From Siphonodentalium dalli (Eukaryota > Mollusca > Scaphopoda > Gadilida > Siphonodentaliidae): 64,000 nucleotides of DNA. The first letter of the stretch is position 1, and every line of letters begins with the position of its first letter. Positions 11,401 through 26,400 of this stretch are shown here, in pieces. Location: contig CP136064.1 in assembly GCA_032622095.1 (NCBI GenBank), positions 273,877,614 through 273,941,613 of the forward strand, read 5' to 3'. The translations under genes were made by a program, and so were the position numbers. Below the pieces are notes generated by a model. The model ran no database searches. It was not told the DNA's origin and saw only the letters and a list, made by a program, of their open reading frames with translations.

Positions 11401-14400
11401 CGTTAGAGGCTCGGAAGTGGAGTAGGAAAAGCATGATAACTTGGGGGGAATTGTATTTACTTATATACCATGTGGGTGAGTATATAATGAGGTGCTTGGT
11501 AATACACATCGGGATTGGTCCCGCTGTTATGGTCATTTCCTATGACCATATTTGGGGAGCCGTCTTCATTGTGTGTAGGTCTTGGTAGAGAGTAAGATGT
11601 ATGAGGTTTCCAAGGAACCGAACACGGATATTCGTAATGGGGCATGTGTATCATGTCACATCTGATCAGCTGTGATGACCTGGTCATGCAGAGTTACATG
11701 TAAACCCACTTTGATCAGCTGTGATGACCTGGTCATGCAGAGTTACATGTGAACCCACTGTGATCAGCTGTGATGACCTGGTCATGCAGAGTTACATGTA
11801 ATCCCACTGTGATCAGCTGTGATGACCTGGTCATGCAGAGTTACATGTAAACCCATTGTGATCAGCTGTGATGACCTGGTCATGCAGAGTTACATGTAAA
11901 CCCACTGTGATCAGCTGTGATGACCTGGTCATGCAGAGTTACATGTAATCCCACTGTGATCAGCTGTGATGACCTGGTCATGCAGAGTTACATGTAAACC
12001 CACTGATCAGCTGTGATGACCTGGTCATGCAGAGTTACATGTAATCCCACTGTGATCAGCTGTAATGACCTGGTCATGCAGAGTTACATGTAATCCCATT
12101 GTGATCAGCTGTGATGACCCAGTCATCCAGCTGATCTTTGCTATGTTATTACATGATATATCATCACTTCTTTTATTTAATAACTTTGGGTTTTGGTAAA
12201 TATTAAGATTCTGTTTTTGCTGGATAATTGGAGACTAGATACTTCCCAGATAATGAGGCCTAAGCAGAATGAGGTCCCCAGAGGGTTAATTTGCTGACAT
12301 AACCTGCTGTGCAGGATAGCATCCATAAATTCACCCTCTTGGGACCTCTTCCTGCAAACTATTCTATTTATCTGTACTTACCTGAATTTCTAGCGGTAAA
12401 ACTGCGTCTGCTCTGACGTCTAAGCTGCTTAAGATTTCTGAGACGTCAGAAGAAGGAGGTGGAGCAGCATCAGATAGTCTGTCAAGGACAGCAAAGATCA
12501 TGTTAGCGGCAGCTGGTACCTCAAACAAATTCAGCCCGGCTAGAAAAGTGAACGACTCTGAGCGGAAAGTTTATTCCAAGACACAGCTCGAAAAAGAGGC
12601 ACCTCAGGTACTTGAAACAGAAAATAATCATATTTTAATTCAGTCTTTCACTTTCAACTTACACTTATTACGCCAAACGACAAAAATGTTTGGTTCCCGG
12701 GCAATTTTTTTTATTCAAATCAATGAGGGACGGAGGGTTTTATTTTTATTATTTATTTTTGTCAGTTGTTATAGTAAGTGTAGTAATTGTGTATATTAAC
12801 CTGGCTTCCCCATTGTGAGTTCATACTTAGGCATAAAAAAAAATACCTTTGTTTCCTGTAACCCTCCCTCCTGTTTGCCAGATGGCCCCCATAAACTTTT
12901 TATTTGCAAAATAAAAAAAATCCCAAAGTTCCCAATTTACAGTCTGAAAATTTCCAATCTCATTCTCTGAACTTGACTTTATTCTTCCAATTTCTTATCA
13001 GTTTAAGTTGCTGATTTCAATTCAGTGAGTCATTAGCCTAATTAACTTGCAAAATCGCACTCACAAAACACACTAAACCAGGGATAGTGGGCTAACAAAC
13101 ATCCAAAAACAAGATTCCTCGAAAATAGGCAACTTTAACGCAAAGTCTTTTAGACTGATGGGTATGGAATATGTTTATTAACTCAATTTGATATGTTTGG
13201 GGGTGTTGATTAATAGATATTAAATGGCTTTGGACATATGTGACAATTGATTGTTTCATAGAAATTCTCCAAAATTGTTAAATTTTCTGATAGTTAGGCA
13301 CTGAAGCATGTAACCCCAGTATGAAAATTGGATGAAACATTGATGATTTGCGTGAAGGTGCAGGGAGGTGGGAATTTTTCTAGCATGTCAATATTGTTCA
13401 CATACAGGGTAGGGTCCTGCGAATATTCGATATTCGAATCGAGATTCGATTCGAAAGTCAAATTCGATTCGAATTCGAGTCGAAATCTCCAACTCGAAAT
13501 TTCGAATATATATGGATGAAATTATAGGCTGCTTGCAAACACGTACACACGTCGATCTTAGCTATTTCTGTGCCATTTAATTCCCTAAAATTATGAATAT
13601 ATGCGCTTTATAATTTTTATTTTACATCACGATTGTACGCATGCTATTAAATAAGTATGGCCAGTAATTAGCCACTAAATTAGGACCACTAAATACGTCT
13701 GAATTCTAGCTTTGAACATGGTTGCCAAAACCTCTGAGATCGCCGTTGGACCGACGACGCACGTATATTATAATAACTATGAGACTGAGCAACTGCTAGC
13801 GTTATTGCAGACTATCCATCTCAGGTTCCGCGTGATGTGTATGTGACATCGCTGATGATGTAAACAACACGTGTTTCAGGTGTCGAAAAGTGCATGTTGG
13901 TGGAGTTTTCTTTTGAAGTTAACTGTCAGTTTCGGAGCGTTCCTTTGACACTTGACAATAAGTCGTCCGTTATTCGTGTTTATTTTAAACACGATAAGCT
14001 TCTTAGACAGTACAAGAACTTACACGTGTGCCGAATACAACATGTGTATAAATCACAAGCATCTGGGACAACGACCCATCTATGGAATCAGTTCCAGAAG
14101 CACCCAGTACTACACAAACAGGCTACCCTGCGACTGTTGTTGCATCTTCAAGTTTACAATAACGGGTGTTTCCGAATGCCCATTTCAATTTTGCATGTAC
14201 ATGCAAACTGTACAAACTTTGCATGATTTTAGTTCCGATAAGCCAGTTATATATTAATCGTCGTAACGTCCGCATGGACGTTTTGATCTGTTTTTTTTTT
14301 CTTCTCGACGATAATCAATTGAATTTAATAGTATCGCGATCGATGGTTGATCACCACATAAGTTATGATGGAACTTCATGGAAGTTCATAGAACATTTCA

Positions 14401-17400
14401 AACATCACCTAATCGTTGGCAAAACATGCCTAATTAAGAATGCAACACACATGTATAATTCGATTCGATATTCGATTCGATATTCGATTCGATATTCGAT
14501 TCGATATTCGATTCGATTTCTTCAATTCGATTCGATATTCGATTCGATCAAAATCTCCAATTCGCAGGACCCTAATACAGGGAACTCATGCTTTAATGCA
14601 ACATGTTATGGAATAATTACTTAATTCATTATGCACGTACTAAATTATACCAAGAATCAATCATAAATAAAAGTCCTGACTATAATTTGTAAATAATAAT
14701 TTCAACTACTAGAATAAAGTCTATATCAGTTTTATAGAGGTATTGGCTTAGTATTTTTGTGTCCAATGTGGGGAAGGTAGTGGTGTGGTGAAAGCTTCTG
14801 TAAGACAATAGATTCAAGAAAGCCACTCCTATATGCGAGATTTGTACAGAGCAGTCTGACTCCTGTTATTGCCAGGCCATATGATAAATAAAAACTTAAA
14901 TAAAAGTATATAAAATAAAGTGCCTTGCAAGTTCATTACAATATTATATCTAGATAGACTATATACATATTATTACATAGTATATCTGTATCTACAATAC
15001 ATTAAGGAATGGCTGTTATTGCCTTGTGCGTTATGGGAATTAAAAAAAAGAAGAAGAGGTTTACCCCCCCCCCCCCTCCCCCCCCCCCCCTACCCTAAAT
15101 TTTTGCCCAAAACAAAGATACTGTTTTATTTGACCTTAGCACAGTTGTTGGAAGTTCTGACTAAAAAAAATATTTCCTCACTTATTCTACCGCACTTTTT
15201 ATGTGCATGTACACACATATATATTTAGTCAGAACTTCCAACAAATGTGATGAGTGAACCACATATCTGTTTAAATTAGTAAATATGATGCCAAATTGTG
15301 GAATATAATAAAGACAAGTTTGTTTTAGACATGGACACATCATGTCAGAGGTACATCTTATATCCTCAAATTGTGTGGCGACAAAACAAACATGTGCAAC
15401 ATTAACTTTACCTCATTCAGCATGGTTTGATATCACACACCACAGACCCACTTTCCTATGACTCTGAGATGTTCCCAATGAACACAACAATCTAAAATTG
15501 GTTTATTTCAGTGGTTGTATTGAAAGGGGTAAGCTCAGCTCTTACTGGGCTCTCTTGGTGGCAATTTATCCATTTAAAATAACCTTTACAAGTAGAAGAA
15601 ATGTATATCCATAGTTTACCTTTACTGGCACAATACACAAGTCCCTCAGTATTTAGTTATTGTGTATTATTTGTAAAGAAACAAGCATAATTGCATGCTC
15701 CAATTACCATGTTTAAAAACAGACAGTATGACGTAACTATCAAGAAAATATTCGGGCAGATATCTCAACCACCGGTTGTCATATCTTGATGTAATTTGGT
15801 ATGGATGTTCACTACTATGAGGAAATTCATTGGAGCATTCAATCGTTTTGTTTGTGTTTTCTGTTCTAGAGTTATTATACCCCCACTTTCGAAGAAAATG
15901 GGGAGTATACTGGATTGACTCCATACGTCCGTCCGTCATGCTTTCTCCCTCCGTTTGTCTGTCTGTCCGTCGTACCGTCCGACCTCATAACTCGAACAAC
16001 TATGAACCGATTTCAATAATTTTTTGTGTGCAATCTCCTTAGGACTGCCTCTCCGCATGATGCTAATAGAAAATTCTGTCCGACTTAATAACTTTAACAA
16101 ATATGAACCAATTTGAATAATTTTTTCTCTACAAGCTTCTTGTGACACCATATCGATATTATTAGTCCGAATTTTTCTTTAAAGTTAAAAATCTTTTTTG
16201 TTGTGCTTACGGATATTGCGGGTTGAATTTGCCACGATGGGGGTATGCTAGCACTCGAGTGCACACCTCTTGTTCATCTTTGTTTATCTGGAAATGTTTT
16301 GTCTTTGGAGCAGATATCTCAGCCACAGGTTGTCAATCTCAATGAAATTTGATACAGATATTCACCACTATGTGGACATTAATTTTATTCACATTATCCG
16401 TTTTAGAGTTATTCATCTTTTTATCTGGAAATGTAGCTTTTTTGGTCTGTCCGAGCTGGTCCGAGTAGATATCTCAATCATAGGTTGTCAGATCTTAATG
16501 AAATGTGCTATGGATATTTACCACTATGAGGACTATGATGAAAATATTGACTTTTGGGTCCGACTCTGCTCGAGTTTCTTAGCCATATGTTGTATGAATG
16601 CTGCATGTAGGTATGTACTGGGCGACTGGCCGACAGCATTGTAGATATGGTACATGTGGGTATGCACTGAACTACTGGCTGCTTGTATGTATGATACATG
16701 TGGGTATGCTCTGAACTACTGGCGGGTTGTATGCATGATACATGTGGGTATGCACTGGGCGACTGGCCGAAAGCGCAGCTCTTGTATTGACTTTTGTAAG
16801 TTGTGTTCTCCTTTGTTCCAGTTCAGTGATCAAGTCAAAAATTTTCTCAAGAGCCTCAATCTACATGAAATGGATCTAGACTCTATAAAACTAGTCGGTA
16901 AGATAGAAACTAATTTTAATTAATCTATAACCATTAGGTAAGTGGGTGTCTGACCAGGTGTTTTATATGTTAACCATTATAGGTAAGTGGGTGTCTGACC
17001 AGGTGTTTTATATGTTAACCATTATAGGTAAGTGGGTGTCTGACCAGGTGTTTTATATGTTAACCATTATAGGTAAGTGGGTGTCTGACCAGGTGTTTTA
17101 TATGTTAACCATTATAGGTAAGTGGGTGTCTGACCATGTGTTTTATATGTTAACCATTATAGGTAAGTGGGTGTCTGACCAGGTGTTTTATATGTAACCA
17201 TTATAGGTAAGTGGGTGTCTGACCATGTGTTTTATATGTTAACCATTATAGGTAAGTGGGTGTCTGACCAGGTGTTTTATATGTAACCATTATAGGTAAG
17301 TGGGTGTCTGACCAGGTGCCACATCTGATATGGTCAGCGAAAATAACACCTGGCCCTCCGGAATGACAGTAACAAGTCAGACAAATCATACCTAGCAACA

Positions 17401-20400
17401 CACAACAATCGGCGATAAACAAACGCCAATCATTTCGCCATCGAGACTAATTGCATTTAATAAATATATAAGAATGAAGGTGTGTGCTGTAAATTTGGAT
17501 AAATATTCTTTAAAATAACTAGTTTGAGCAAGATTATTCTCCATTTCTATTTGATCACACAACCGGAGTGTTTCACATCACTTTAACGTAACTAGAACAA
17601 CAAGGATGAGGGCACAAGGTTATAACAAAGCTTATAAGCCTGTATAATGTTCATGGTAACATTTGTACCGAAAGGCGTGCTATATGTGGAATGTTATAAC
17701 CTGTTGGAATTGTCGTCTATTATAGGGGACGAGTCTCAATGACCAATATAATCTTTGAATCAGATTGTGAAAATCCTTTATGAACCCTGTATACATTTGG
17801 AGGAACATTAACCCTTTGATTGCCAGGTCGATTTTTGTATGAACCCATATACCCTGTGCCAATGCATTCTCTTATATATGCGAGTTGACCATAGGTCGCC
17901 TCGCATATATAAGAGAATGCATTGGCCTAACAATTTTTTTTTTTTTTTTTTTTTTACAATTTTTTACAAATTTAATAATTTATTCTTATATTCTTTAACA
18001 GACTTATTTTGTAGGTTTAGGGCCGATTAGATCGGCCCCTGGCACTCAAAGGGTTAAGGATATATGAGAAGACAACCAAGCCTGCAAATAGCGTGTCTGT
18101 CATTTGCAGAATGATATCCCCAGAGGGTGAATTTAGTGACGCTATCCCGCATAGCGGGCTAGCATCACTAAATTCACCCTCTGGGGACCTCATTCTGCTT
18201 AGGCCCTCTACTTCTGTGGTAGACCTAGGATCAGATTGAAGTTCCCTAGTTGAAGATGGTGATGTTCAACTGTTGGGCACCTCGATTATGCATATTATCT
18301 GCTGCAAATTAGGGGATATAGAAACTTCCCAGAAGGGAAAATGTAGGTAAAAACAATGCTAATTTGAGACTATAGATACTTCCCAGAAGATGAGGCATAA
18401 GCAGAATGAGGTCTCCAGAGGGTGAATTTGGTGATGCTAGCCCGCTATGCGGGATAGCATAACTAAATTCACCCTCTGGGGACCTCATTCTGAAAATGAC
18501 TGACACGCTATTTGCAGGCTTGAAGACAACAGCCAGAACAAAATGATAGTACAAGTGCAGAAGTTCAAATTCATTGGTGGGAAATGTTTAGATAATAAAT
18601 TCAACAAACAACCTTTGGACTGAACATTTTCTAAGGGAACTACTCGTCAATGAGTCTTTAGTATAGAAAGGGTTAATAAGGGAACTACTCGTCAATGAGT
18701 ATTTAGTATAGAAAGGGTTAACTTCATGCAGGTTTCAAGGTTTGTGTTCAGGTCTCAACATTTGCAGAATGTGGTCCCCAGAGAATGTTGAATTTAGTGA
18801 CCCTACAGCAGGGTGGATCACTAAATTCACCTTCTAGGGACCTCATTCTGCTAAATAGGCCTATCTTCTCTGCAAAGTATCTTTATAATCTTTAGAAACA
18901 TCTTTATTAGTTGCATAATTGCATGTGGCCAATGGGTGCACATCACCGTCTTTACCTAGGTGTCTAGGTCTCCCATAGCAGATGAGGTCATACAGAATGA
19001 AATACCGATAGGATGAATTTGGTGACACTATCCCGCTTTGCAGGTCTGTGGGGTAGCATCACTAAATGCACCCTATGTGTCCCCATTATGCAAATGACAG
19101 GCACCTTATTTTGAGGCCTAGCTATCAAAATGTGGTTCAGCTTTCCCTTGCGAACGTTACCTATTGAAAAGAGGGATTAGTTTATCCCTTTACCCAACAG
19201 AAGGGCCCTGTGCCAATGCATTCTCTTATATATGCGAGTCGACCATAGGTCGCCTCGCATATATAAGAGAATGCATTGGCTTAACACATTAAAAATTATA
19301 AAACTGTTAAAGAATGTAAGAAAAAATGGTAAAAAGTGTTAAAAAAAGATTTTTTTTAGGCCAATGCATTCTCTTATATATGCGAGGCGACCTATGGTCG
19401 ACTCACATATATAAGAGAATGCATTGGCACAGGGCATAACTGTAACTATCACAATGTGGCCAAGGAGCCGGTTCCAATGATATCCATATTTGTATGGTTC
19501 TATTGAGACAGACCGAAGATATTTTAGGCTGTTGAAGCTTTATTTGGCCGGTTTTGGCCGGATTGTTGGGTAAAGGTTTTATAGGCATATTATGAAGGCT
19601 GTATATATAATATTATGAAGACTGTATTATATTTTGAAGGCTGTATATATGATATTATGAAGGTTGTATTATATTATGAAGGTTGTATTGTATTATGAAG
19701 GTTGTATCGTATTATGAAAGCTGTATCATATTATGAAGGTTGTGTTATATTATGAAGGCTGTATATATGATATTATGAAGACTGTATTATATTTTGAAGG
19801 CTGTATATATGATATTATGAAGGTTGTATTATATTATGAAGGTTGTATTATGAAGGTTGTATCGTATTATGAAAGCTGTATCATATTATGAAGGTTGTGT
19901 TATATTATGAAGGTTGTATATATGGTATTATGAAGGTTGTATTATATTATGAAGGTTGTATTGTATTATGAAGGTTGTATCGTATTATGAAGGTTGTGTT
20001 ATATTATGAAGGCTGTATTATATTATGAAACCATTCCAATTTTCCTTATTCATTCTTATTTCAGATTTGCGCCATCAATTGGAGAAAACACTCCAAAGGA
20101 AACTGTCCAAAGATGAAAAAAAAATGTTTTTCAATTCTTCAAAGGAATTGTTATCGGAGGTGTTTTCAAATTCAAATACAACCAGTATTCCAAGCCTCCC
20201 TCCTCAAAAAGTTAACTTTCCAGGTATGTAAGACAGATATGTAGTGATATGTAGACATTATTCCTTCATCGAATACAATGCTGGCGTCATAGGTCAATTG
20301 TGGTCGATGAGATGAAAGTACGACATCTGAAAAAAACTGTGAATTAAGTAAAAACAATTTCAATTTTCTCTTATGCCTAGGAAATTTTCAATAAAGTGTT

Positions 20401-23400
20401 GTTATCATTGAATTATGATAAATTATTTCTCACAAGGTAAACTAACATGTTATGATAGCTTAATTGCAGAACAGACTCATTACTTGTTCTTGATAGATCC
20501 CCTTGTTGACTTGTTGAGGCACCACAAGAGAAATTGTGTAGATATCCTATTATTACAGCTGGAATCCTTATCAAAGAATCCTCGATGATCCAACAATGTT
20601 CAAGCCTGCAAATTTGCAGATTGAGGTCCCCAGAGGGCTAGCATCACCAAATTCACCCTCTGGAGACATCATTCTGCTTATGCCTCATCTTCTGGGAAGT
20701 ATCTATAGTCTCAAATTAACATTGTTTTTAGTAATAGTCTGGTCGGAAAAGCTACATTTGTGGAATACTAGAACCCTAGAGGCATTTTTGGGGAAAAGCA
20801 TGAAACTAAGTTTTCTAGCATAAGTCAAGTATGCTGAATCCAATGAGGGTGCCTGTCGCTGCCTGTGACCCATATTTCACCCATAAAATCAACTTAAAGT
20901 CACATACTGTTTTTATTGTCGCGAAAATACAGTAAGTCAATATCGAGACATATATCACACTCGTTATACATATAATCTCATGAACATGGGAATACTTTGT
21001 TATTTGAATCACCCCTCGTGACCTTTCTGTCATAACTATCTCATCATCTGCTATACATATATGGACAAGTATGTTATTTAATAAATAAACGCTCTTCATG
21101 AAATCACACCCGGTTGAAAGTTCTGTGAATCAGGATTAAGTTGAAAATATGACGTTTTTTCACAAATATCTTCTAGACCAGTTCATGCTGTTTGGAACTG
21201 CTTGAGTAATATGACTTTATATTGAGTTTTGTATATTAACTGATCATTGGAGCAATTAAATATGCAATTATTGGAACACGGTATAAAATTTCACAAAAAA
21301 TCACAATTGGGATTTTAGTCATATTTCAACAAGAAATGAACAGAACTTTGTAATGTAAGTGAGGCATATCATTACCTATGAATATTGCAACTCATTGGAA
21401 CCACAATTCTTACTTTGGCTCAAAATGGCCGCCAAAATATGGAAAATGGTAAATATTGCCCCAGCGTGTCCTGCAATCGCTTACAAGTTGTGGTTGATGT
21501 ATAAAATTGGCTATTCTGCCTCCTATACATTGAATACTAACATATCTGATGCACCGTGGTTAATTGTTACTATTGTTACCACTGAAATCACCAAAAATAT
21601 TGGACTTTTCTCTCAAAAACTTGACATAAATATCGGCACAAATTAACTTTTCAGGTATAGACCATTTTTTCAAGTAAAATGCAACTATCATTGTAACTGT
21701 CTCTGGATTCAAATGTGTTTATTGTTTTGGTCTATCTTAAATGTGTCACACTACGGTATCTATAGTTTTTTTTTTTTTTTTACATATATCCTGAACATTA
21801 TTCTCTGTGTTATCCGAAAAGGTAGTAAATTGTGACTCACTTGGTTATTATACGTGTTAGTTAATTAACTGACAACTATATGTTCTATTCTGGTAGTCCC
21901 AGTTCTGTATGGGGCATGACAAATTCATTTTAAAGTATGGAATTTTGCCGAGAACCTCTTTTGTGATTCTGGGCATATTATTGAATGGAAATGGACAGAA
22001 CGTTGAGCCGGAACCGAGATGAACCATAATCTGTGGCTATTCTGGTCCATTATGGTAACAAAAGATATTAACTGGATGCAGGATGGATGCCAAGATGGTA
22101 GTCAGGGAGTTTCTCTATGATCATAGTTGAGGTGAATAGGTATACAGGGAGTTATTGTATGTCATGAATGATGTGAATAGGTATACAATGAGTGACTATA
22201 TGGTTATGTGTGGGTTGTCCATTGTAAGATGTATAGGTATACAGGGAGAGGTCATGGTCATGTGTGAGGTGAATCGGTATGAATGGAGTGACTGTATGTT
22301 GTATGGTTGTGTATATCCAGTACGGGTGCACCCGATGTGCTAGTCCAAGTCTTCTCGTACTAAAACCGGCTAAGATATTGGGATGGAGGTGCCGGTCTTT
22401 TCCGCAGAAGACATGCTATTTGATCTGAAACCCACATCAGTTGTGAATTGAAAGCGGTAATTTAATGCGAAAAGAGACATTTATCGCAATGTTTACAAAT
22501 TTTTAAAAGTATGCGAACTCAGTTGACCTCGCGAACTGTGTTCGGCATTTTCCGTTGAAAATATTCCGTAGATTTTCGACTGACCACGCAAATTACGATG
22601 AATTCTCCATTGTAATCGTAATTATGTGTGTCAATAAATAAAAAATAAATAGATTAATTAAACATTGAAGATATAAATGTAATACATTAAATAAATTACG
22701 GGGAATTACAACCCTCTCAAAGTTTAAAACAGTGTAAACACAACGACCATTAGAATAAATAATATGGTGCTACATTTCCCACATTTGGTGGACTTCAGCG
22801 AAATTAAGATATATACTAAGCGAACAGAGCAATATACTGCTCTTGTTAAGCACACAAAAAATCAAACAAAATTTGTATAAATTTTTAACCTTAAGTTTGA
22901 AAAGTCCCACTAAAACGGAAGAACTATATTTCGAAACTGTGTGATTCGGTTCTCCGATTATTTTATCAACACAAAAGTCAAAATGCACATGGATGAAAAT
23001 CACACGCATGGCAAGTCAGACACAAGAGTTCTAATTTGCTCCAATTTTGACAAGTTGCTTGCGAAAACTACCTTTCTGATCCTCCATTATGTCATTAAGT
23101 TTTTAGTGCGGGAATTGTTCTCAAAGCACATTGGAAACTGGACTTTGCGGCGATCGGGTTTCGCTATTTTGTTCGGAAAACCCCGCGCTATATATAGAAA
23201 CGGAAACTAGAATACTCAGAACAAACACCGGACAATGCCGAAGTTCTTCGGAACCTGAGTTCGGCTTTCAGTTAAGTTGGTGACAATCAACCGGAATATT
23301 CTATGCGTAATTTAACATGAAAGTTAGATTATTATACACCATTATGACCATAAGATGTCTCTCTTTCCGATGTATATAGCATCATGTATTGATTCATTAG

Positions 23401-26400
23401 GTAAATCGAGTAAAATACACCACAGATTCCCGCCACAGATCGTGGGCGTAACTCGTGTGATAGGATTGGTATGCAAGCGGGCTTGGACTAAAAACAGCAA
23501 ATCGCCATCCCAATATCTTAGCTGGTTTTAGTACAAGAAGACTTGGACTACCGATGTGCCTGTATGGACATTGATGTGGTGTATGAATATAGTTACATGG
23601 TCATCTATGTGTTGATTATGTATATATGGAGTGACTGTAAGGTCATGGGTAGGATGTACATGTGTTGTCTGTACCGTACTGACCCGCGCCAGGGGGCCTT
23701 TGTTTTATTTGAGCTCAAAAATCCAAGTGGGCTTAAACTCGGATATGGCCCTTTGCAAACCAAAAATCCTAAGAAATTGGGACAGTAAAACTGATGAAAG
23801 CCTATCTAACGCCGATTATTTGGGAATTTTTTCAATTAAATGTGAATATTAAAATATTATAATAACACTTTAAGTCTTGTAGTTTTATTGGACAACATTC
23901 CCATGTTGAAATGACACTATTATGTAAGTAGTCTTGACTGACAGCCGTCTTGTTCCCAAAGTGTGTGCTTGGAGTCAGGAATGCCCTGGTTATTATGTAA
24001 GCGGCAGTGTGGGTTATCTATAGTCTGACTATAGTTTATATCAATGTTCAGATTTAATCCGATTATGAAAACAATAAGCCCGGCGCTTTATTCGTGATCC
24101 ATTGTCTACATAGAGGATGTTACAATGGCGACTAATTGCATGTTTAACAAAAGCCAGTGAGTGTAATTATTTAACAGCACTGACAAGGCAGTTGTATTTC
24201 TACTAAAACGGCGTTCTGAACTCCGTGACCTGTGACCTCTGGGGGCAAACGGTGACGGAATCTGACGAGGTTTGCCGAATGCTAAAACGTATTAAAAAAA
24301 ACGTATACAAAAGCACGTGTTTGAATATTTTGGTTTCGAGTGAATAAAGTTGACGCAGTTTGGAAGACATTTTTGTTAATTGACAAGTTCCCCCTTGCAT
24401 ATGCATGCCATTGTTTATGATACAGCATACATGTACTCTTGGGTGCCAAATAAACGTGCTGGCACGCTTATTAATTTTGGAAGAATATGTTGGCCATCAC
24501 TATTATTTGGTCATGATATATATAGTGAAAATGCCAGCACTATTAATAATTTTAGGCTAAATGTAAGCCACCACGTTTATTCAGCCATCACGTTTATTCA
24601 GCCACCACGTTTATTTGGCACCTGAGAGTACATCAGTCTTGAAATCCTTGAAATAGAGCCATAGTCATCAAATTAATAAACACTATTATATACATGTACA
24701 GTTGTCGAGTACAGTATCTTCAGTAGTAATTAGTCATGTTATAGTTGGTGTCAAGGTATGTGCTTACTGCTTAGATGACGTACATCTCACATGTTATACT
24801 ATGTGATATATAGTTTCGATTTTCGCTTAAACACAAAGTTGAGAACGATATCAGTCGCTAAGCGTTTGGCTGTCTTGGTTTGTTTTTTTTCAAATTGGAA
24901 AATGTTCAGCTTTTATGGCAAATAAGTGAACAATAATTACATTTTATTAATTAGAAGGATATCCAATGGTAAGCTATGATTTTCTCCATCCAGTACTTGT
25001 CCCGATTCGATTTGGAGTTGTGTCGACATTGGACCCCCGATTCGATTCGAGATTCGATTCGGTTTCTGAATTTCCGATTCGCAGGGCCCTAGGACTGTTG
25101 TATATTGTTAAGTGGGATTAAAGAAGTCTAGACATGGTATTTGAAGGTATGGACATAGTTATATAGAATGTTAGATGCTAATTAAAACAAAAATATTAAT
25201 CATTTGTAAGACCAGGAAAATAAGGATTAAGTTTGGCCAAAGTTTTTGTTAATTTGGCCAAAATAAATCAGAATTGGACAAAAAATTGATCAAAAGATTT
25301 TTTGGTCAAGAATGAACACTATAAACAGTACCTCCCATCTCTATTTTCAGGAACTCTGTCAGCAGTTAAACTTGAATCATCGAGGTTACTGTCTCCAGAA
25401 AGACAATTGGTGAACAGAACTAGATTTATTGGTAAAACTTCATTACCGCAATCACCGTCAGTGACTGTTCCGGACATTACAAAGCAGAAAAAAGTGAAAT
25501 CCAAAAAACTGAACGAATTCAAAGCAGGTGCTAATGCATTGGTGGCTTCCATGAAAACAAAAATGGAAAGTGGGACATCAACATCATCATCAGGGGCTGA
25601 TGACGATTTTGATATATTGATTGATGAAGCAATTCCAAAAAAAATTGGAAGAGAGCCAAACTTGCCTTTGTTAATGCAAACAAAAAATTCACAGGCTACG
25701 AAGAGTCTCAAGAACAAAGCTGCAACTAAATCATCAATGGATCAGGTTACTTCTATTTCTCCCAACACATCAGCTGTATCAATGTGTGTTAAATCTTCCA
25801 CATCAGAAAATCAGAATGTCTCCAACACATCGAGCATATCAATGTGTATTAAATCACCTGTTTCCATGGGAACAGTTGAATCTAACTCGGTTTTGAAACA
25901 ATCAGCAAACAAGGACAGGTTAGTTGTTCCTGCTTCAAATTCTGTTCTGAATTCAGAGAAGAGGACACAATTCGGATCTGTTTCTGTTCCTATTGTTTTA
26001 CAGCAGAATGTGCTGACTACGTCTTCGATGGCTGTGTCCACTGTGAGTGCTAAGGCTCCTACCTCCTCATCGAGTGCTAACTCAACTACAACTCCGATGA
26101 CTACAGTGTTTGTTACTAATCCAGCACCGGCTATATCTACTGCGAGTGCTAAGGTTGCTACATCCTCATTGACTACGTACCCGGCGACTGCAAAAATGCA
26201 TCCAGCTTTGTTAAATGCCAGTTCTTTGAATGTGGATACTAACGGTTCAGTGATGGGTGCGAACAGCTCAGTGATGGGTGCTAACAATTCAGTGCTAGGT
26301 GCTAACAGTTCAGTGTTCGTTATTAATCCTGCACCAGCTTTACAAACATCAGCTAACCAACCGTTGTTTCTTATCAGACCATCGTCAACAACTACATCAT

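Noticed and set aside
16946-17197. Open frame with SDQVFYMLTIIGKW repeats, similar in SDQV to exon 3
   Set aside because: It is the 45-bp minisatellite. The four-residue match to exon 3 uses different codons and nothing else aligns.
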